Assembly: GCF_002412165.1 (NCBI RefSeq)
Contig: NZ_NXIA01000002.1
Coordinates: forward strand, 124,001-188,000
DNA: 64,000 bases
Direction: 5' to 3'
Origin: Curtobacterium sp. 'Ferrero'
GTDB taxonomy: Bacteria; Actinomycetota; Actinomycetes; Actinomycetales; Microbacteriaceae
The position numbers and the translations under genes are program-made. Below, piece after piece: positions 8,082 through 16,151 of this stretch (position 1 is its first letter; every line of letters begins with the position of its first letter). The notes under the pieces were generated by a model. That model was not told the origin of the DNA, ran no database searches, and worked only from the letters and a program-made list of their open reading frames with translations.

Positions 8082-8549
8082 GTGGAAGCACCCGCCGCAC
8101 GTCCCTGGATCGACGCCATGCAGCTGGCGCTCGTCGAGGCGCGTGCGTGCCTGGCCACCGGCGACGTCCCGGTCGGGGCGGTCGTCGTCGACGCGGACGG
8201 GAGGGTCGTGGCGCGGGGACGCAACGAACGCGAGGCGCGGCAGGACCCCACCGCGCATGCCGAGGTGCTCGCGCTCCGGGCAGCGGCGGCGGCCACGGGG
8301 GACTGGCACCTGACCGACCACACGCTCGTGGTGACGCTCGAGCCGTGCGTCATGTGCGCGGGGGCGGTCCTCGCCGCCCGGGTGCCCCGGGTCGTGTTCG
8401 GGGCCTGGGACCCGAAGGCCGGGGCCACGGGCAGCGTCTACGACGTGGCACGCGACCGTCGGCTGCCGCACCGGTCGGAGGTCGTCGGCGGCGTGCTCGA
8501 GGCCCCCTGCGCCGCGGTGCTCGACGAGTTCTTCGGCGCGCGTCGCTGA
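8082..8549 (+). CDS. tadA: tRNA-specific adenosine deaminase
   Basis: Deaminates A34 to inosine in the anticodon of tRNA-Arg. 155 residues. The zinc site is complete: HAE (His59, Glu61) and PCVMC. The start chosen is the GTG at 8082, which has AGGAG 6-7 nt upstream; the ATG at 8118 would cut into the first helix. Cytosine deaminase homologues look similar, but the motif spacing, length and place beside upp support tadA. Confidence 0.92.
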   Translation: MEAPAARPWIDAMQLALVEARACLATGDVPVGAVVVDADGRVVARGRNEREARQDPTAHAEVLALRAAAAATGDWHLTDHTLVVTLEPCVMCAGAVLAARVPRVVFGAWDPKAGATGSVYDVARDRRLPHRSEVVGGVLEAPCAAVLDEFFGARR

Positions 8550-8564
8550 CCCGCCGTCAGGCGA

Positions 8565-8939
8565 TCACCAGATGACGGCGATGAGGACGTTCACGATGGC
8601 GAGCGCGCCGGCGGAGTGGAAGAACGGCAGCGCGGCCTTGTCCTTCGCCTGCCCGGCGTCCGCGCGCTTCTGCCGGGCCCGTGCGACCAGCGCGAGGACG
8701 AGGGCGACCACGGCGATCACCAGCTTGACGCCCAGCTTGACGTGGTTCGCCCCGCCGTCCGTCGTCGCGTCGATCACGCCCATGAGTCCCAGACCGGTGA
8801 CCAGCTGGGTGACCAGGCCGATGATGACCCAGTTCGTGTCGAACCCGCCCTTGCGCCGCACCTGGAACAGGAACGACCCGATCACGGCGGCCAGGCCGAT
8901 GAAGTGCAGGATGAGCAGGACGTCCTTGAGTGCGGTCAT
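8565..8939 (-). CDS. Small four-helix membrane protein, function unknown
   Basis: 124 residues with four predicted membrane helices: VLLILHFIGLAAVIGSFLF, WVIIGLVTQLVTGLGLMGVI, LGVKLVIAVVALVLALVA and SAGALAIVNVLIAVIW. A short charged loop (RARQKRADAGQAKDK) precedes the last. The family is common in Microbacteriaceae as an uncharacterised integral membrane protein. ATG at 8939 is preferred to the in-frame GTG at 8957; neither has a strong ribosome site. It converges on tadA with a 15-bp gap. Confidence 0.8.
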   Translation of the reverse strand: MTALKDVLLILHFIGLAAVIGSFLFQVRRKGGFDTNWVIIGLVTQLVTGLGLMGVIDATTDGGANHVKLGVKLVIAVVALVLALVARARQKRADAGQAKDKAALPFFHSAGALAIVNVLIAVIW

Positions 8940-9039
8940 GTCCACATCGTCCGGCACCGGGCGGGCGCGCCGCCAGTTAGGACGACCTCACCGCCGGGCG
9001 CGGCCCGTCCGTCGCCCGTGGGTCGGTAGGGTCGCGGGC

Positions 9040-9870
9040 ATGACGATCGCACTGCCCCGCACCGCCCTGCTCGGCGTCGGCTCGATGTCCGGCGCCGTCC
9101 TCGACGGCCTGCTCGCCGCCGGCCTCGACCCGTCGACCGTGACCCTCACGACGAAGTCGGAGGCCTCCGCGGCGGCGCACCGCGCCCGCGGGCTCGACGC
9201 CCGGGCGAGCGACTCCGACGCGGATGCCAACCGCGCGGCCGTGCGCGGCGCGGGGCTCGTCGTGGTCGGGGTGAAGCCGTACGCGGTCGGGGAGCTGCTC
9301 GACGAGGTCGCGGCGGACCTCGAGCCGGGGGCGGTCGTCGTGAGCGTCGCCGTCGGCACGACGACCGCGAGCATGGAGGCGCGGGTGCCCGGCGGTGTCC
9401 GCGTCGTCCGGGCGCTGCCGAACACGCCGATCGGCGTCGGGCGCGGGGTCACCGGGATCAGCGCCGGTGCGACCGCCGACGAGGACGCCGTCGCCCTGGC
9501 GTCGTCCGTGTTCAGTGCGTCGGGATCGGTCATCGAGGTCCCCGAGTCGCAGCTCGACGCGCTCTCGGCCGTGTCCGGCTCCGGGCCCGCCTACGTCTTC
9601 CTGCTCGTCGAGCAGTGGCAGCTGGCCGCCGAGGAGATCGGGTTCACCCCCGAGCAGGCGGCCACCATGGTGCAGGGCACGGTGCGGGGCGCCGTCGCGC
9701 TCCTGGAGTCGTCCGACCGGTCGCCGGCCGACCTCCGCCGGGCCGTCACGAGCCCGAAGGGCACGACCGAGCGCGCGGTGGCGGTGCTGCAGGACGCCGA
9801 CCTCGCCGACACGCTGCTGCGCGCGTCGCGCGCCGCCATCGCACGCGCCGAGGAGATCGCGGCCGGCTGA
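9040..9870 (+). CDS. proC: Pyrroline-5-carboxylate reductase
   Basis: Last step of proline synthesis: reduces pyrroline-5-carboxylate with NAD(P)H. 276 residues. The Rossmann start is TALLGVGSMSGAVLDGL, VVGVKPYAV follows, and the C-terminal family signature SGSGPAYVFLLVEQW and TSPKGTTERAV are present. The ATG at 9040 lies 7 nt after a TAGGGT -10-like box. It is followed by palindromic terminator copy 3. Confidence 0.96.
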   Translation: MTIALPRTALLGVGSMSGAVLDGLLAAGLDPSTVTLTTKSEASAAAHRARGLDARASDSDADANRAAVRGAGLVVVGVKPYAVGELLDEVAADLEPGAVVVSVAVGTTTASMEARVPGGVRVVRALPNTPIGVGRGVTGISAGATADEDAVALASSVFSASGSVIEVPESQLDALSAVSGSGPAYVFLLVEQWQLAAEEIGFTPEQAATMVQGTVRGAVALLESSDRSPADLRRAVTSPKGTTERAVAVLQDADLADTLLRASRAAIARAEEIAAG

Positions 9871-9897
9871 GGCGGACGCCCGGAGTCGTCACCACCT

Positions 9898-9945
9898 GAC
9901 GGACGGGAGGCACGGTGCCGGCCCGCACCGTGCCTCCCGTCCGTC
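9898..9945. terminator. Palindromic terminator, family copy 3 (21-bp stem)
   Basis: Arms GACGGACGGGAGGCACGGTG plus C and the complement, with a 6-nt loop CGGCCC. It lies between convergent proC and the potassium-uptake regulator gene, so it is suited to work in both directions. Confidence 0.78.
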
Positions 9946-9980
9946 GCGTGGGTGGGCCGTCCGTCAGGTGCGGACGTCGG

Positions 9981-10691
9981 TCACTCGACGGCGGCGAAGC
10001 GCTCCAGGTCGGCGGTCGAGCCGGAGACGATGATCACGTCGTCCTCGCCGATGACGCTCTCCGGCGTGGCGGGCACGAACGGCCCGCCAGCGGACTTGAT
10101 GCCGAGCACCGTCAGCCCGAAGCGGGTGCGGATGACGGTCGTCGCGAGGTCCTTGCCGCGCACCGCACGCGGCGGGAACATCTTGACGACCGCGAAGTCG
10201 TCGTCGAACTCGATGAAGTCGAGCATCCGGCCGGAGACCAGGTGCGCGGTGCGCTCACCGGCCTCCCGCTCCGGGTACACCACGTGGTTCGCGCCGATGC
10301 GGGACAGGATCATGCCGTGCGACCGGCTGATGGCCTTCGCCCAGATCTGCGGGATGCCGAGGTCGACGAGGTTCGCCGTGATGAGCACGCTCGACTCCAG
10401 GTCGGAGCCCGTGCCGACGACCGCGATCGCGAAGTCCTGCGCACCGATCTGCCGCAGGGCGTCGATGTCCGTCGCGTCGGCCTGCACCGCGTGCGTGACC
10501 CGGTCCGACCACTTCTGCACGAGGCCCGCGTCGGTGTCGACCACGAGGACCTCGCGGTGCTGTCGCTCGAGCTGCCCGGCCGTGGCCGCGCCGAACCGGC
10601 CGAGTCCGATCACGAGCACCGGGGCGTCGTGACTGACGGCCGTGGCGAGCGGGTGCGACGACGGCAACGGTGAGCGGGTGCGGTCAGCCAA
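9981..10691 (-). CDS. Potassium uptake regulatory subunit (KtrA/TrkA type, RCK)
   Basis: A cytoplasmic gating subunit of a Ktr/Trk K+ channel. 236 residues: an N-terminal RCK_N Rossmann domain (VLVIGLGRFGAATAGQL, acidic residue in VVDTD), then an RCK_C domain from about 150 (DFAVVKMFPPRAV, GLTVLGIKSAG). It overlaps the channel gene by 8 bp and is downstream of it, so the two are one unit. Length and single-RCK layout fit KtrA rather than E. coli TrkA. Confidence 0.92.
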   Translation of the reverse strand: MADRTRSPLPSSHPLATAVSHDAPVLVIGLGRFGAATAGQLERQHREVLVVDTDAGLVQKWSDRVTHAVQADATDIDALRQIGAQDFAIAVVGTGSDLESSVLITANLVDLGIPQIWAKAISRSHGMILSRIGANHVVYPEREAGERTAHLVSGRMLDFIEFDDDFAVVKMFPPRAVRGKDLATTVIRTRFGLTVLGIKSAGGPFVPATPESVIGEDDVIIVSGSTADLERFAAVE

Positions 10692-12117
10692 CGATCGGCC
10701 TCTCCTCGGGGCGACGGAACAACTGCCGGCTCTGGCTCGCGGCCAGGGCGGCGGCGATCGTCACTGTACCGACCCGACCCAGGAACATCGTGGCCGCGAG
10801 CACGTACTTGCCGGCCTCGGGGAGCTCGCCCGAGATCCCCGACGACAGCCCGCACGTGGCGAAGGCGGAGATGACCTCGAACAGGACGCGGTCGAGGGAG
10901 TCGCCCGTGATCTGCAGCAGCACGATGGTGGCCACCGCGACGATCGTGGCGCCCCACAGCACGACGGCGACGGCCACACGGAGGACGTCGCTCGGGATGC
11001 GGCGGCCGAACGCCTCCATGCTCCTGCGACCGCGGGCCTCGGCGACGGCGGCGAGGAAGAGCACCGCGAGCGTCGTCACCTTGATGCCGCCGGCGGTCGA
11101 CGCCGAACCCCCGCCGATGAACATCAGCATGTCCGTGACGAGGAGGCTCGCGCCGTGCATCTGCTCGACGTCGATCGTGGCGAAACCCCCGGAGCGGGTC
11201 ATCGTCGACAGGAACAGCGCCTGGAACGCGGTGTGGCCCGGCCCGGCGTCGCCGAGCGTGCGGGGGTTCGCTGCCTCGAGGGCGGTGTAGACGGCCGCGC
11301 CGCTGACGAGCAGGACCGCGCTCGTGACCAGCGTGAGCTTGACGTGGAGCGACCACCGGCGGGGCGTGCGGAACTGCTTCGCGACGGTGCGGATCACCGG
11401 GAACCCGATGGACCCGGCGACGACCGCCAGCATCAGGAGCGACAGGAACCAGTAGTCGTCGGTGAACGGTCCGAGGCCGGCGGCGTTCGGGCTGAACCCG
11501 GTGTTCGTGAAGGCCATCGCCGCGTAGTAGAACGCGTACCCGACCGCCGTCCAGAACGGGAAACCCGCGACGAGCACCGACGGCAGCAGCAGCACGCCGA
11601 CGACGACCTCGATCGTCACGGTGCTCACGGCGACCGTCGCGAGGAGCGTGCCGACCTCGCCGAGCCGGACCGCCTGGCCCTCCGGCACCGCCCCGGCGTG
11701 CGTCCGCAGCGGGTTCGAGTCGCCGGCCGCCATGAGCTTCGCGCGCAGGCCGAGCCGGCGCGTCACGACGAGCCCGAGGATCGAGGCGAACGTGAGCACC
11801 CCGACGGCCCCGATCTGCGTGCCGACGACGATGACGACCTTGCCGAACACCGACCAGTGCGTCGCCATGTCGACGGTGGACAGGCCCGTCACGCACACGA
11901 CCGACGCGGCCGTGAACAGGGCGTCGGCGAAGTGCGTGGGTCGGCCGTCCGCTGCGGCCCACGGCGTCGTGAAGAGCGTCGTGAACACCAGGATCAGTGC
12001 CACGAACACGAGGATCGCCAGGCGGGACGGGGACGACCGGAGGACGGCACCGATCCGCGACACCCGGAGCCGCACGGCGCTCGCCGGCGCCGTCAGCGGT
12101 TCCGAGCGGTCGAGCAT
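10684..12117 (-). CDS. TrkH/KtrB family potassium channel subunit
   Basis: 477 residues, many membrane helices. The four pore loops with filter glycines can be read: SVVCVTGLST, AFTNTGFSPN, MTRSGGFATID and FATCGLSSGI. These make a K+-selective pore of the superfamily of K+ transporters. The N-terminal 40 residues are cytosolic. Its partner RCK gene is directly downstream with overlap. Membrane-located uptake of K+, probably Na+-dependent as in KtrAB (inference). Confidence 0.93.
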   Translation of the reverse strand: MLDRSEPLTAPASAVRLRVSRIGAVLRSSPSRLAILVFVALILVFTTLFTTPWAAADGRPTHFADALFTAASVVCVTGLSTVDMATHWSVFGKVVIVVGTQIGAVGVLTFASILGLVVTRRLGLRAKLMAAGDSNPLRTHAGAVPEGQAVRLGEVGTLLATVAVSTVTIEVVVGVLLLPSVLVAGFPFWTAVGYAFYYAAMAFTNTGFSPNAAGLGPFTDDYWFLSLLMLAVVAGSIGFPVIRTVAKQFRTPRRWSLHVKLTLVTSAVLLVSGAAVYTALEAANPRTLGDAGPGHTAFQALFLSTMTRSGGFATIDVEQMHGASLLVTDMLMFIGGGSASTAGGIKVTTLAVLFLAAVAEARGRRSMEAFGRRIPSDVLRVAVAVVLWGATIVAVATIVLLQITGDSLDRVLFEVISAFATCGLSSGISGELPEAGKYVLAATMFLGRVGTVTIAAALAASQSRQLFRRPEERPIVG

Positions 12118-12188
12118 CGTATGCCTCCGGGGACATGGGCGGGACGCCTGGCATGGTACATCCGTGACGGGGCGGATAGCCTTGCCGC

Positions 12189-12704
12189 ATGGCCGACATC
12201 TTCACCGTCGTGGCGGACCCGACCCGACGCGAGCTGCTCGGTGCGCTGCTCGCGGCGTACGGTTCCGACGTGACCGGCGGGGAGCTCAGCGTCGGACAGC
12301 TCGTCGAGAAGCTCGGGGTGAGCCAGCCCACCGTGTCGAAGCACCTGCGTGTGCTGCGCGACATCGGCCTGGTGTCGAGCCGCGAGGAGGGGCAGCACCG
12401 CTACTACCGCCTCGACCCGGAGCCGCTCCTGCCCGTCGAGGAGTGGGTGCTCGCGTTCACCGGTGCGGTCGACGCCGACGGCACCCCCGCGACGACGGCG
12501 TGGACCCCGGACGGTCAGCCGGTGTCGGTGCGCCGCAACGGGGCGGCGGGCAAGGCCACGGTCGAGGTCGGCACCGAGCTCGGTCGCGTGATGGCGGAGG
12601 CCTCCTACCGTGCCAGTGCCGCGCTGACCGGGGCCCAGCAGGGGTGGGAGCGGGTCGTCGACCGCGGGCGCAAGCGCTTCGCCCGCCGCGGCGACGAGGA
12701 CTGA
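12189..12704 (+). CDS. ArsR-type HTH transcriptional regulator
   Basis: 171 residues. The N-terminal 90 form an ArsR winged helix: VVADPTRRELLGALL, VSQPTVSKHLRVLRDIGLVS, REEGQHRYYRL. The C-terminal half is not a known sensor domain and ends in a basic stretch (RGRKRFARRG). No metal-binding Cys pair is visible, so it is probably not an arsenic/zinc sensor. TAGCCT (12177-12182) lies 6 nt before the ATG, as for leaderless transcription. Divergent from the potassium-uptake operon, which it may control (inference). Confidence 0.87.
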   Translation: MADIFTVVADPTRRELLGALLAAYGSDVTGGELSVGQLVEKLGVSQPTVSKHLRVLRDIGLVSSREEGQHRYYRLDPEPLLPVEEWVLAFTGAVDADGTPATTAWTPDGQPVSVRRNGAAGKATVEVGTELGRVMAEASYRASAALTGAQQGWERVVDRGRKRFARRGDED

Positions 12705-12869
12705 CCCGGGAGCACCGTCCACGAGGCACGCGCTCCGGGTCGCCACCGTGGCCGAGTCGTGACCGGATCCCTGGACACCGCATCCCAGCGGCCCCTACAG
12801 TTACCAGTGACCACACAGGTCACACCCGTTCCCCGTGCCGCTCGTGCACGTGCCCCCCGAAGGCGGATC

Positions 12870-13064
12870 ATGACCGGCAGTTTCGACGACGTGCGATTCC
12901 TCACCGTGGCCGAGGTCGCGGAGATGATGCGCGTGTCGAAGATGACCGTCTACCGCATGGTGCACGCCGGGGAGCTGCCGGCGATCCGGTTCGGCCGGTC
13001 GTTCCGGGTGCCCGAGTCGGCGGTCGCGGACGTGCTCCGCGGCGGCGTCGCCGACGTCGGCTGA
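12870..13064 (+). CDS. Small excisionase-type helix-turn-helix protein
   Basis: 64 residues, almost all one MerR/excisionase winged HTH: FLTVAEVAEMMRVSKMTVYR, MVHAGELPAIRFGRSFRVPE. In Mycobacterium tuberculosis a similar gene (Rv0500A) precedes the tiny bS22-type gene (Rv0500B) just after proC. Here the same pair lies 3 kb from proC. This is a conserved actinobacterial regulator rather than a phage excisionase. The ATG at 12870 was chosen; an in-frame upstream start at 12759 would add a poorly conserved tail. Confidence 0.88.
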   Translation: MTGSFDDVRFLTVAEVAEMMRVSKMTVYRMVHAGELPAIRFGRSFRVPESAVADVLRGGVADVG

Positions 13065-13096
13065 CGGCCGCCACCGGCCGCTCCGAGGCGCCCTGT

Positions 13097-13125
13097 TCGA
13101 CAGGACCGGCGCGCTCCGCTAGACT
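13097..13125 (+). promoter_or_regulatory. Promoter of the bS22-like gene
   Basis: TCGACA (13097-13102), 17-nt spacer, TAGACT (13120-13125). This is one mismatch from the -35 consensus and close to the -10. The start would be near 13132, giving a 5' leader of about 70 nt to the ATG at 13200. Confidence 0.65.
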
Positions 13126-13199
13126 CGGCCGGGTTGATTTTCCGCGGTCCCGTCGGGCGCGGTGTCCACACATCAGCATCGTTCCGAGCGAGGTCCACT

Positions 13200-13298
13200 A
13201 TGGGTTCTGTCATCAAGAAGCGCCGCAAGCGCATGGCGAAGAAGAAGCACCGCAAGCTCCTTCGCAAGACGCGCCACCAGCGTCGCAACAAGAAGTAA
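13200..13298 (+). CDS. Ribosomal protein bS22-like (AURKAIP1/COX24-type), 32 residues
   Basis: A tiny, extremely basic protein beginning MGSVIKKRRKRMAKKKHRKL and ending in RRNKK; nearly two thirds of its residues are Lys, Arg or His. It matches the actinobacterial family first annotated as Rv0500B-like and later seen as bS22 near the decoding centre of mycobacterial ribosomes. A GAGG ribosome site precedes the ATG, a promoter lies 75 bp upstream and a canonical terminator directly follows. It has its own transcription unit, fitting constant high expression. Very short, so easily missed in annotation. Confidence 0.93.
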   Translation: MGSVIKKRRKRMAKKKHRKLLRKTRHQRRNKK

Positions 13299-13316
13299 GT
13301 CCAGTACTTGCACCCG

Positions 13317-13339
13317 AAGCCCCGGTCCGCCGGGGCTTT
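13317..13339 (+). terminator. Rho-independent terminator of the bS22-like gene
   Basis: AAGCCCCGG-TCCG-CCGGGGCTT followed by TCGTG. Compact GC stem with a short T-rich tail, 18 bp after the stop codon. Confidence 0.85.
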
Positions 13340-13340
13340 C

Positions 13341-13409
13341 GTGTTCTCCGGGCCGTTCGTGTTCCCCGGCCGTTCGTGTTTCCCCGGCCGTTCGTGTTCG
13401 GGCGGCCGG
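13341..13409. repeat. Tandem repeat, 17-18-bp unit, about 4 copies
   Basis: Units GTGTTCCCCGGCCGTTC begin at 13341, 13359, 13376 and 13394 (last one diverged). The array fills the gap between the bS22 terminator and the -10-like box of the glutaredoxin gene. Confidence 0.8.
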
Positions 13410-13422
13410 GTACGCTGACCCC

Positions 13423-13677
13423 ATGCCCGTCGTGACCTTCCTGACGAAGCCCGGATGCCACCTGTGCGACGACGCCCGACCGATCGTCGAGCGGGTCGTC
13501 GCGGAACACCCCGGCACCACGCTGCAGGAACGGTCGATCCTCGACGACGACACCCTGCGGGTCGAGTACGCGGAGGACATCCCGGTCGTCCTGATCGACG
13601 GGCGCGTCCACAGCAACTGGCACGTCGACGCCGACCGGCTCGCCCGTGCCCTCGAGAAGGCAGAGGTCTCCGCATGA
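13423..13677 (+). CDS. Glutaredoxin-like thiol protein (DUF836 type)
   Basis: 84 residues with a thioredoxin fold: VVTFLTKPGCHLCDDARPIV holds the redox pair CHLC, and EDIPVVLIDGRVHSNWHVD holds the cis-Pro. It probably exchanges thiols with a small cytoplasmic partner; substrate unknown. TACGCT (13411-13416) lies 6 nt before the ATG (leaderless). The stop overlaps the next start (ATGA), so it is coupled to the Dabb-domain gene. Confidence 0.87.
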   Translation: MPVVTFLTKPGCHLCDDARPIVERVVAEHPGTTLQERSILDDDTLRVEYAEDIPVVLIDGRVHSNWHVDADRLARALEKAEVSA

Positions 13678-13967
13678 TCCACCACGTCGTCGCCTGGACC
13701 CTCCGCGAGGACGTCGACCGCGACGCCTCGATCGCCCGCGTCCGCGAACTCCTCACCGGCCTCGTCGGCACCGTGACGTCGATCCGCTCGCTCGAGGTCG
13801 TCGAGAACGTCGCCTACCCGGACAAGAACAGCGACCTCGCCGTCGTCGCCACCTTCGACGACCTCGCCGGGCTCGACGCCTACCAGGTGCACCCCGACCA
13901 CCAGGCCGCCGCCGGGGAGATCCGCGGACTGGTGTCGGGGCGGGCGGCCATCGACTGGGAGAGCTGA
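13674..13967 (+). CDS. Dabb-domain (stress-responsive alpha/beta barrel) protein
   Basis: 97 residues, one Dabb domain: MIHHVVAWTL at the N-terminus and VATFDDLAGLDAYQVHPDHQ in the middle, the two most conserved parts of the ferredoxin-like barrel. These proteins dimerise and are often of unknown function in bacteria. Coupled by ATGA overlap to the glutaredoxin-like gene. Confidence 0.85.
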   Translation: MIHHVVAWTLREDVDRDASIARVRELLTGLVGTVTSIRSLEVVENVAYPDKNSDLAVVATFDDLAGLDAYQVHPDHQAAAGEIRGLVSGRAAIDWES

Positions 13968-13983
13968 GCCGCGCCTCCCGGTC
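13968..13983. repeat. Half-site of the palindrome family (GCCGCGCCTCCCGGTC)
   Basis: One arm only, immediately after the Dabb gene stop. Compare the right arms at 630-640 and 23009-23023. Confidence 0.5.
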
Positions 13984-13990
13984 GCAACGG

Positions 13991-14022
13991 AACGGCCCCC
14001 TCCCGCACGGGAGGGGGCCGTT
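13991..14022. terminator. Bidirectional terminator between Dabb gene and aspS
   Basis: AACGGCCCCCTCCC-GCAC-GGGAGGGGGCCGTT: 14-bp perfect stem, 4-nt loop, T-run on one side and A-run on the other. It lies between convergent genes. Confidence 0.88.
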
Positions 14023-14040
14023 CTCGCGCGGGCGCGGGGA

Positions 14041-15381
14041 CTACGGGGTGAGGCGCGTCGGGCCGCGGAAGAGGTACGTGACCTCGCGGATCGACGGCTC
14101 GTGCAGCGCGAGCATGAGCACGCGCGCGAGCCCCATGCCGAAGCCGCCGTGCGGCGGGACGCCGTAGCGGAAGAAGTCGAGGTACCAGTCGATCTCGGCG
14201 GTGTCGAGACCCTTCTCCTCGGCCTGGGCCGCGAGCCGGTCGACGCGGTGCTCGCGCTGGGCGCCGGTGGAGATCTCGGCACCGTTGAACAGCAGGTCGT
14301 AGCTGTTCGTGAGCGTCGGGTCGTCCTCGTGGCGCATGTGGTAGTACGGCCGGATCGAGGCGTCGTAGTCGGTGACGAACACGAACTCGGAGCCGTGCGT
14401 CTCCTTCGCCCAGGCGCTCACGCGGCGCTCGCCCTCGGGGTCGAGGTCGCCGTCGGCACGGACGACGTCGTAGCCGCTGTCGGCCACGATCTTCCGGGCC
14501 TCGGCCAGGGTCACGCGCGGGAACGGGGCGGTCGGCACGACGAACTCGAAGCCGAAGACGTCCTCGATCTCCTTGCCGTACTTCTCCTTGACGGCCGTGA
14601 AGCCGGCGACGAGGACCTCCTCGTGCATGGCCATGACGTCCTGGTGCGACTCGACCCAGGAGATCTCGGCGTCGACGCTCGTGAACTCCGTGGCGTGGCG
14701 GCTCGTGAACGAGGGGTCGGCGCGGAAGGCGTCGGCGATCTCGAAGACGGCACCGAACCCGGCCGGCTGCGCCATCTGCTTGAAGTTCTGCGGCGACTGC
14801 GCGAGGTACGCGGTGGTCTCGAAGTACTCGAGCTGGAAGAGCTCGGCGCGCGACTCGGACGCCGACGCCATGAGCTTCGGCGTGTGGATCTCGATGTAGT
14901 CGCGGTCGACCCAGTACGAACGGAACGCGTGCTCCATCGTCGTCTGGATGCGGAAGATGAGGTTCTGCTTGCGGTTGCGCAGGTCCAGGAAGCGCCAGTC
15001 GAGGCGCTTGTCGAGCGACGAGTCGTCCGCGATCGGGGTCTCCGGGATCGCGGCGCTCACGACGTCGAGCGACCCGACCTTGACCTCGAGTCCGCCGAGC
15101 TTGACGCGCTCGTCGTGCTTCAGCGTGCCCCGGACGTGCACGAAGGTGCCGTGGGCGAGGCCCGAGATGTCGTTCGTGATGGCCAGCGCGGCCTGCGCAG
15201 CGTCGTCGCCGTCCTCGGCCTCGCGCGTGGCGGGGTTGACGAGCTGGGCGGCGCCGGTCTCGTCGCGGAGCACGACGAACTGCACCTTCTTCTGATCTCG
15301 GACGGTCTCGACCCATCCGGCGACGGAGACGGGGCCGTCGGGGAGCGCGGCGAGGTCGGCGATGCGGGTGCGTTCGATCAC
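14041..15381 (-). CDS. aspS: Aspartyl-tRNA synthetase, archaeal/short type
   Basis: Charges tRNA-Asp (and perhaps tRNA-Asn) with aspartate. 446 residues: an N-terminal OB-fold anticodon domain (VSVAGWVETVRDQKKVQFVV), then the class II core with motif 2 region DYIEIHTPKL and motif 3 GFGMGLARVLMLAL, ending FRGPTRLTP. It lacks the GAD insertion of bacterial AspRS (about 590 residues), so it is of the archaeal/AspS2 kind. Such enzymes can be non-discriminating, feeding GatCAB. The GTG start at 15381 (VIERTRIADL) was chosen; upstream frame is not conserved. Confidence 0.94.
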   Translation of the reverse strand: MIERTRIADLAALPDGPVSVAGWVETVRDQKKVQFVVLRDETGAAQLVNPATREAEDGDDAAQAALAITNDISGLAHGTFVHVRGTLKHDERVKLGGLEVKVGSLDVVSAAIPETPIADDSSLDKRLDWRFLDLRNRKQNLIFRIQTTMEHAFRSYWVDRDYIEIHTPKLMASASESRAELFQLEYFETTAYLAQSPQNFKQMAQPAGFGAVFEIADAFRADPSFTSRHATEFTSVDAEISWVESHQDVMAMHEEVLVAGFTAVKEKYGKEIEDVFGFEFVVPTAPFPRVTLAEARKIVADSGYDVVRADGDLDPEGERRVSAWAKETHGSEFVFVTDYDASIRPYYHMRHEDDPTLTNSYDLLFNGAEISTGAQREHRVDRLAAQAEEKGLDTAEIDWYLDFFRYGVPPHGGFGMGLARVLMLALHEPSIREVTYLFRGPTRLTP

Positions 15382-15524
15382 GGGGGTCGAGTCTAACCGG
15401 CTCGGTCCGAGCCCGCTCCACAGCTCCTGTTGGCCGGTGTCCGGTCTGCCGCGGTCGCTCCGCCGGACAGCCCACTCCTGCACAAGCGCCCGGCTGCGCG
15501 GGGTTCTCCACAGACCGGCCGGGA

Positions 15525-15542
15525 GGCGCGGCTCGCGCCCGA
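15525..15542. repeat. Half-site of the palindrome family
   Basis: CCGGCCGGGAGGCGCGGC, one arm without partner, between aspS and the next gene. Its orientation is opposite to the half-site at 13968. Confidence 0.45.
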
Positions 15543-15594
15543 CGGGTCCGTAGCGTCGTCGACGTGGCCGGGTCGCGAGTTCGAGGGAGGTCCC

Positions 15595-15933
15595 GTGACG
15601 GCAGGGACGGAGGGGCTCGCGGCCTGGCCGCCCGCTGCGGTCGCAGTCGTGTTGGCCGCAGCGTGCACCGCCGCGTTCACGATGCTCGTGGCGCTGGTCG
15701 GCGGGGTCTGGGCGGTGGTCAGGTGGCGGCGGGACGTCGCGCGCGAGGAGCGAGACCGCGCCTGGTCGCGCCTCGTCTGGATCGTGGATCAGGCGTGTGA
15801 CGCGGACGTCGGTCGATCGGAGATCGGCCTCGTGGGCGCCGACACGATGTACGACATGCAGATGCTTCGCGAGGACGACGCGGTGCTCGGCACGATGGTG
15901 CTGGGACTGATCACGGGGAGGGAACACAGATGA
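15595..15933 (+). CDS. Small single-helix membrane protein, unknown
   Basis: 112 residues. One long hydrophobic segment near the N-terminus (AVAVVLAAACTAAFTMLVAL then VGGVWAVV), followed by a charged soluble tail. A strong ribosome site (GGGAGGT) precedes the GTG at 15595. It overlaps the next gene by 4 bp (ATGA), so the two are a pair. I recognise no family. Confidence 0.7.
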   Translation: MTAGTEGLAAWPPAAVAVVLAAACTAAFTMLVALVGGVWAVVRWRRDVAREERDRAWSRLVWIVDQACDADVGRSEIGLVGADTMYDMQMLREDDAVLGTMVLGLITGREHR

Positions 15934-16151
15934 CGGCGGACGATCCGGTCCTGGCCTTGATCGAGCGCCGGCAGGAGGAGTGGCGTGAGCGCATCAGACG
16001 GAAGTACCGGCTGCGGCCGTGGAAGGCCCGGCGTCTGATCTGGGAGCACGACGAGCTGCTCCGACGACAGACGGAGTGGAAGACCGCTCGCCGGGAGCGC
16101 CGTCGGCTGATCGACGCCGGGGAACTGTCAGGGGAGCGACGCGCGGAGTGA
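15930..16151 (+). CDS. Small highly charged protein, unknown
   Basis: 73 residues, more than a third Arg/Lys/Glu, predicted helical (LIERRQEEWRERIRRKYRL). Translationally coupled to the membrane protein before it. Its last 24 bp overlap the end of the convergent MerR gene. Not recognised. Confidence 0.65.
   Translation: MTADDPVLALIERRQEEWRERIRRKYRLRPWKARRLIWEHDELLRRQTEWKTARRERRRLIDAGELSGERRAE

Noticed and set aside
15430-15594. Upstream extension of the small membrane protein to 15430
   Set aside because: The GTG at 15595 has a strong GGGAGGT site; the upstream part contains a palindrome half-site and no conserved features.
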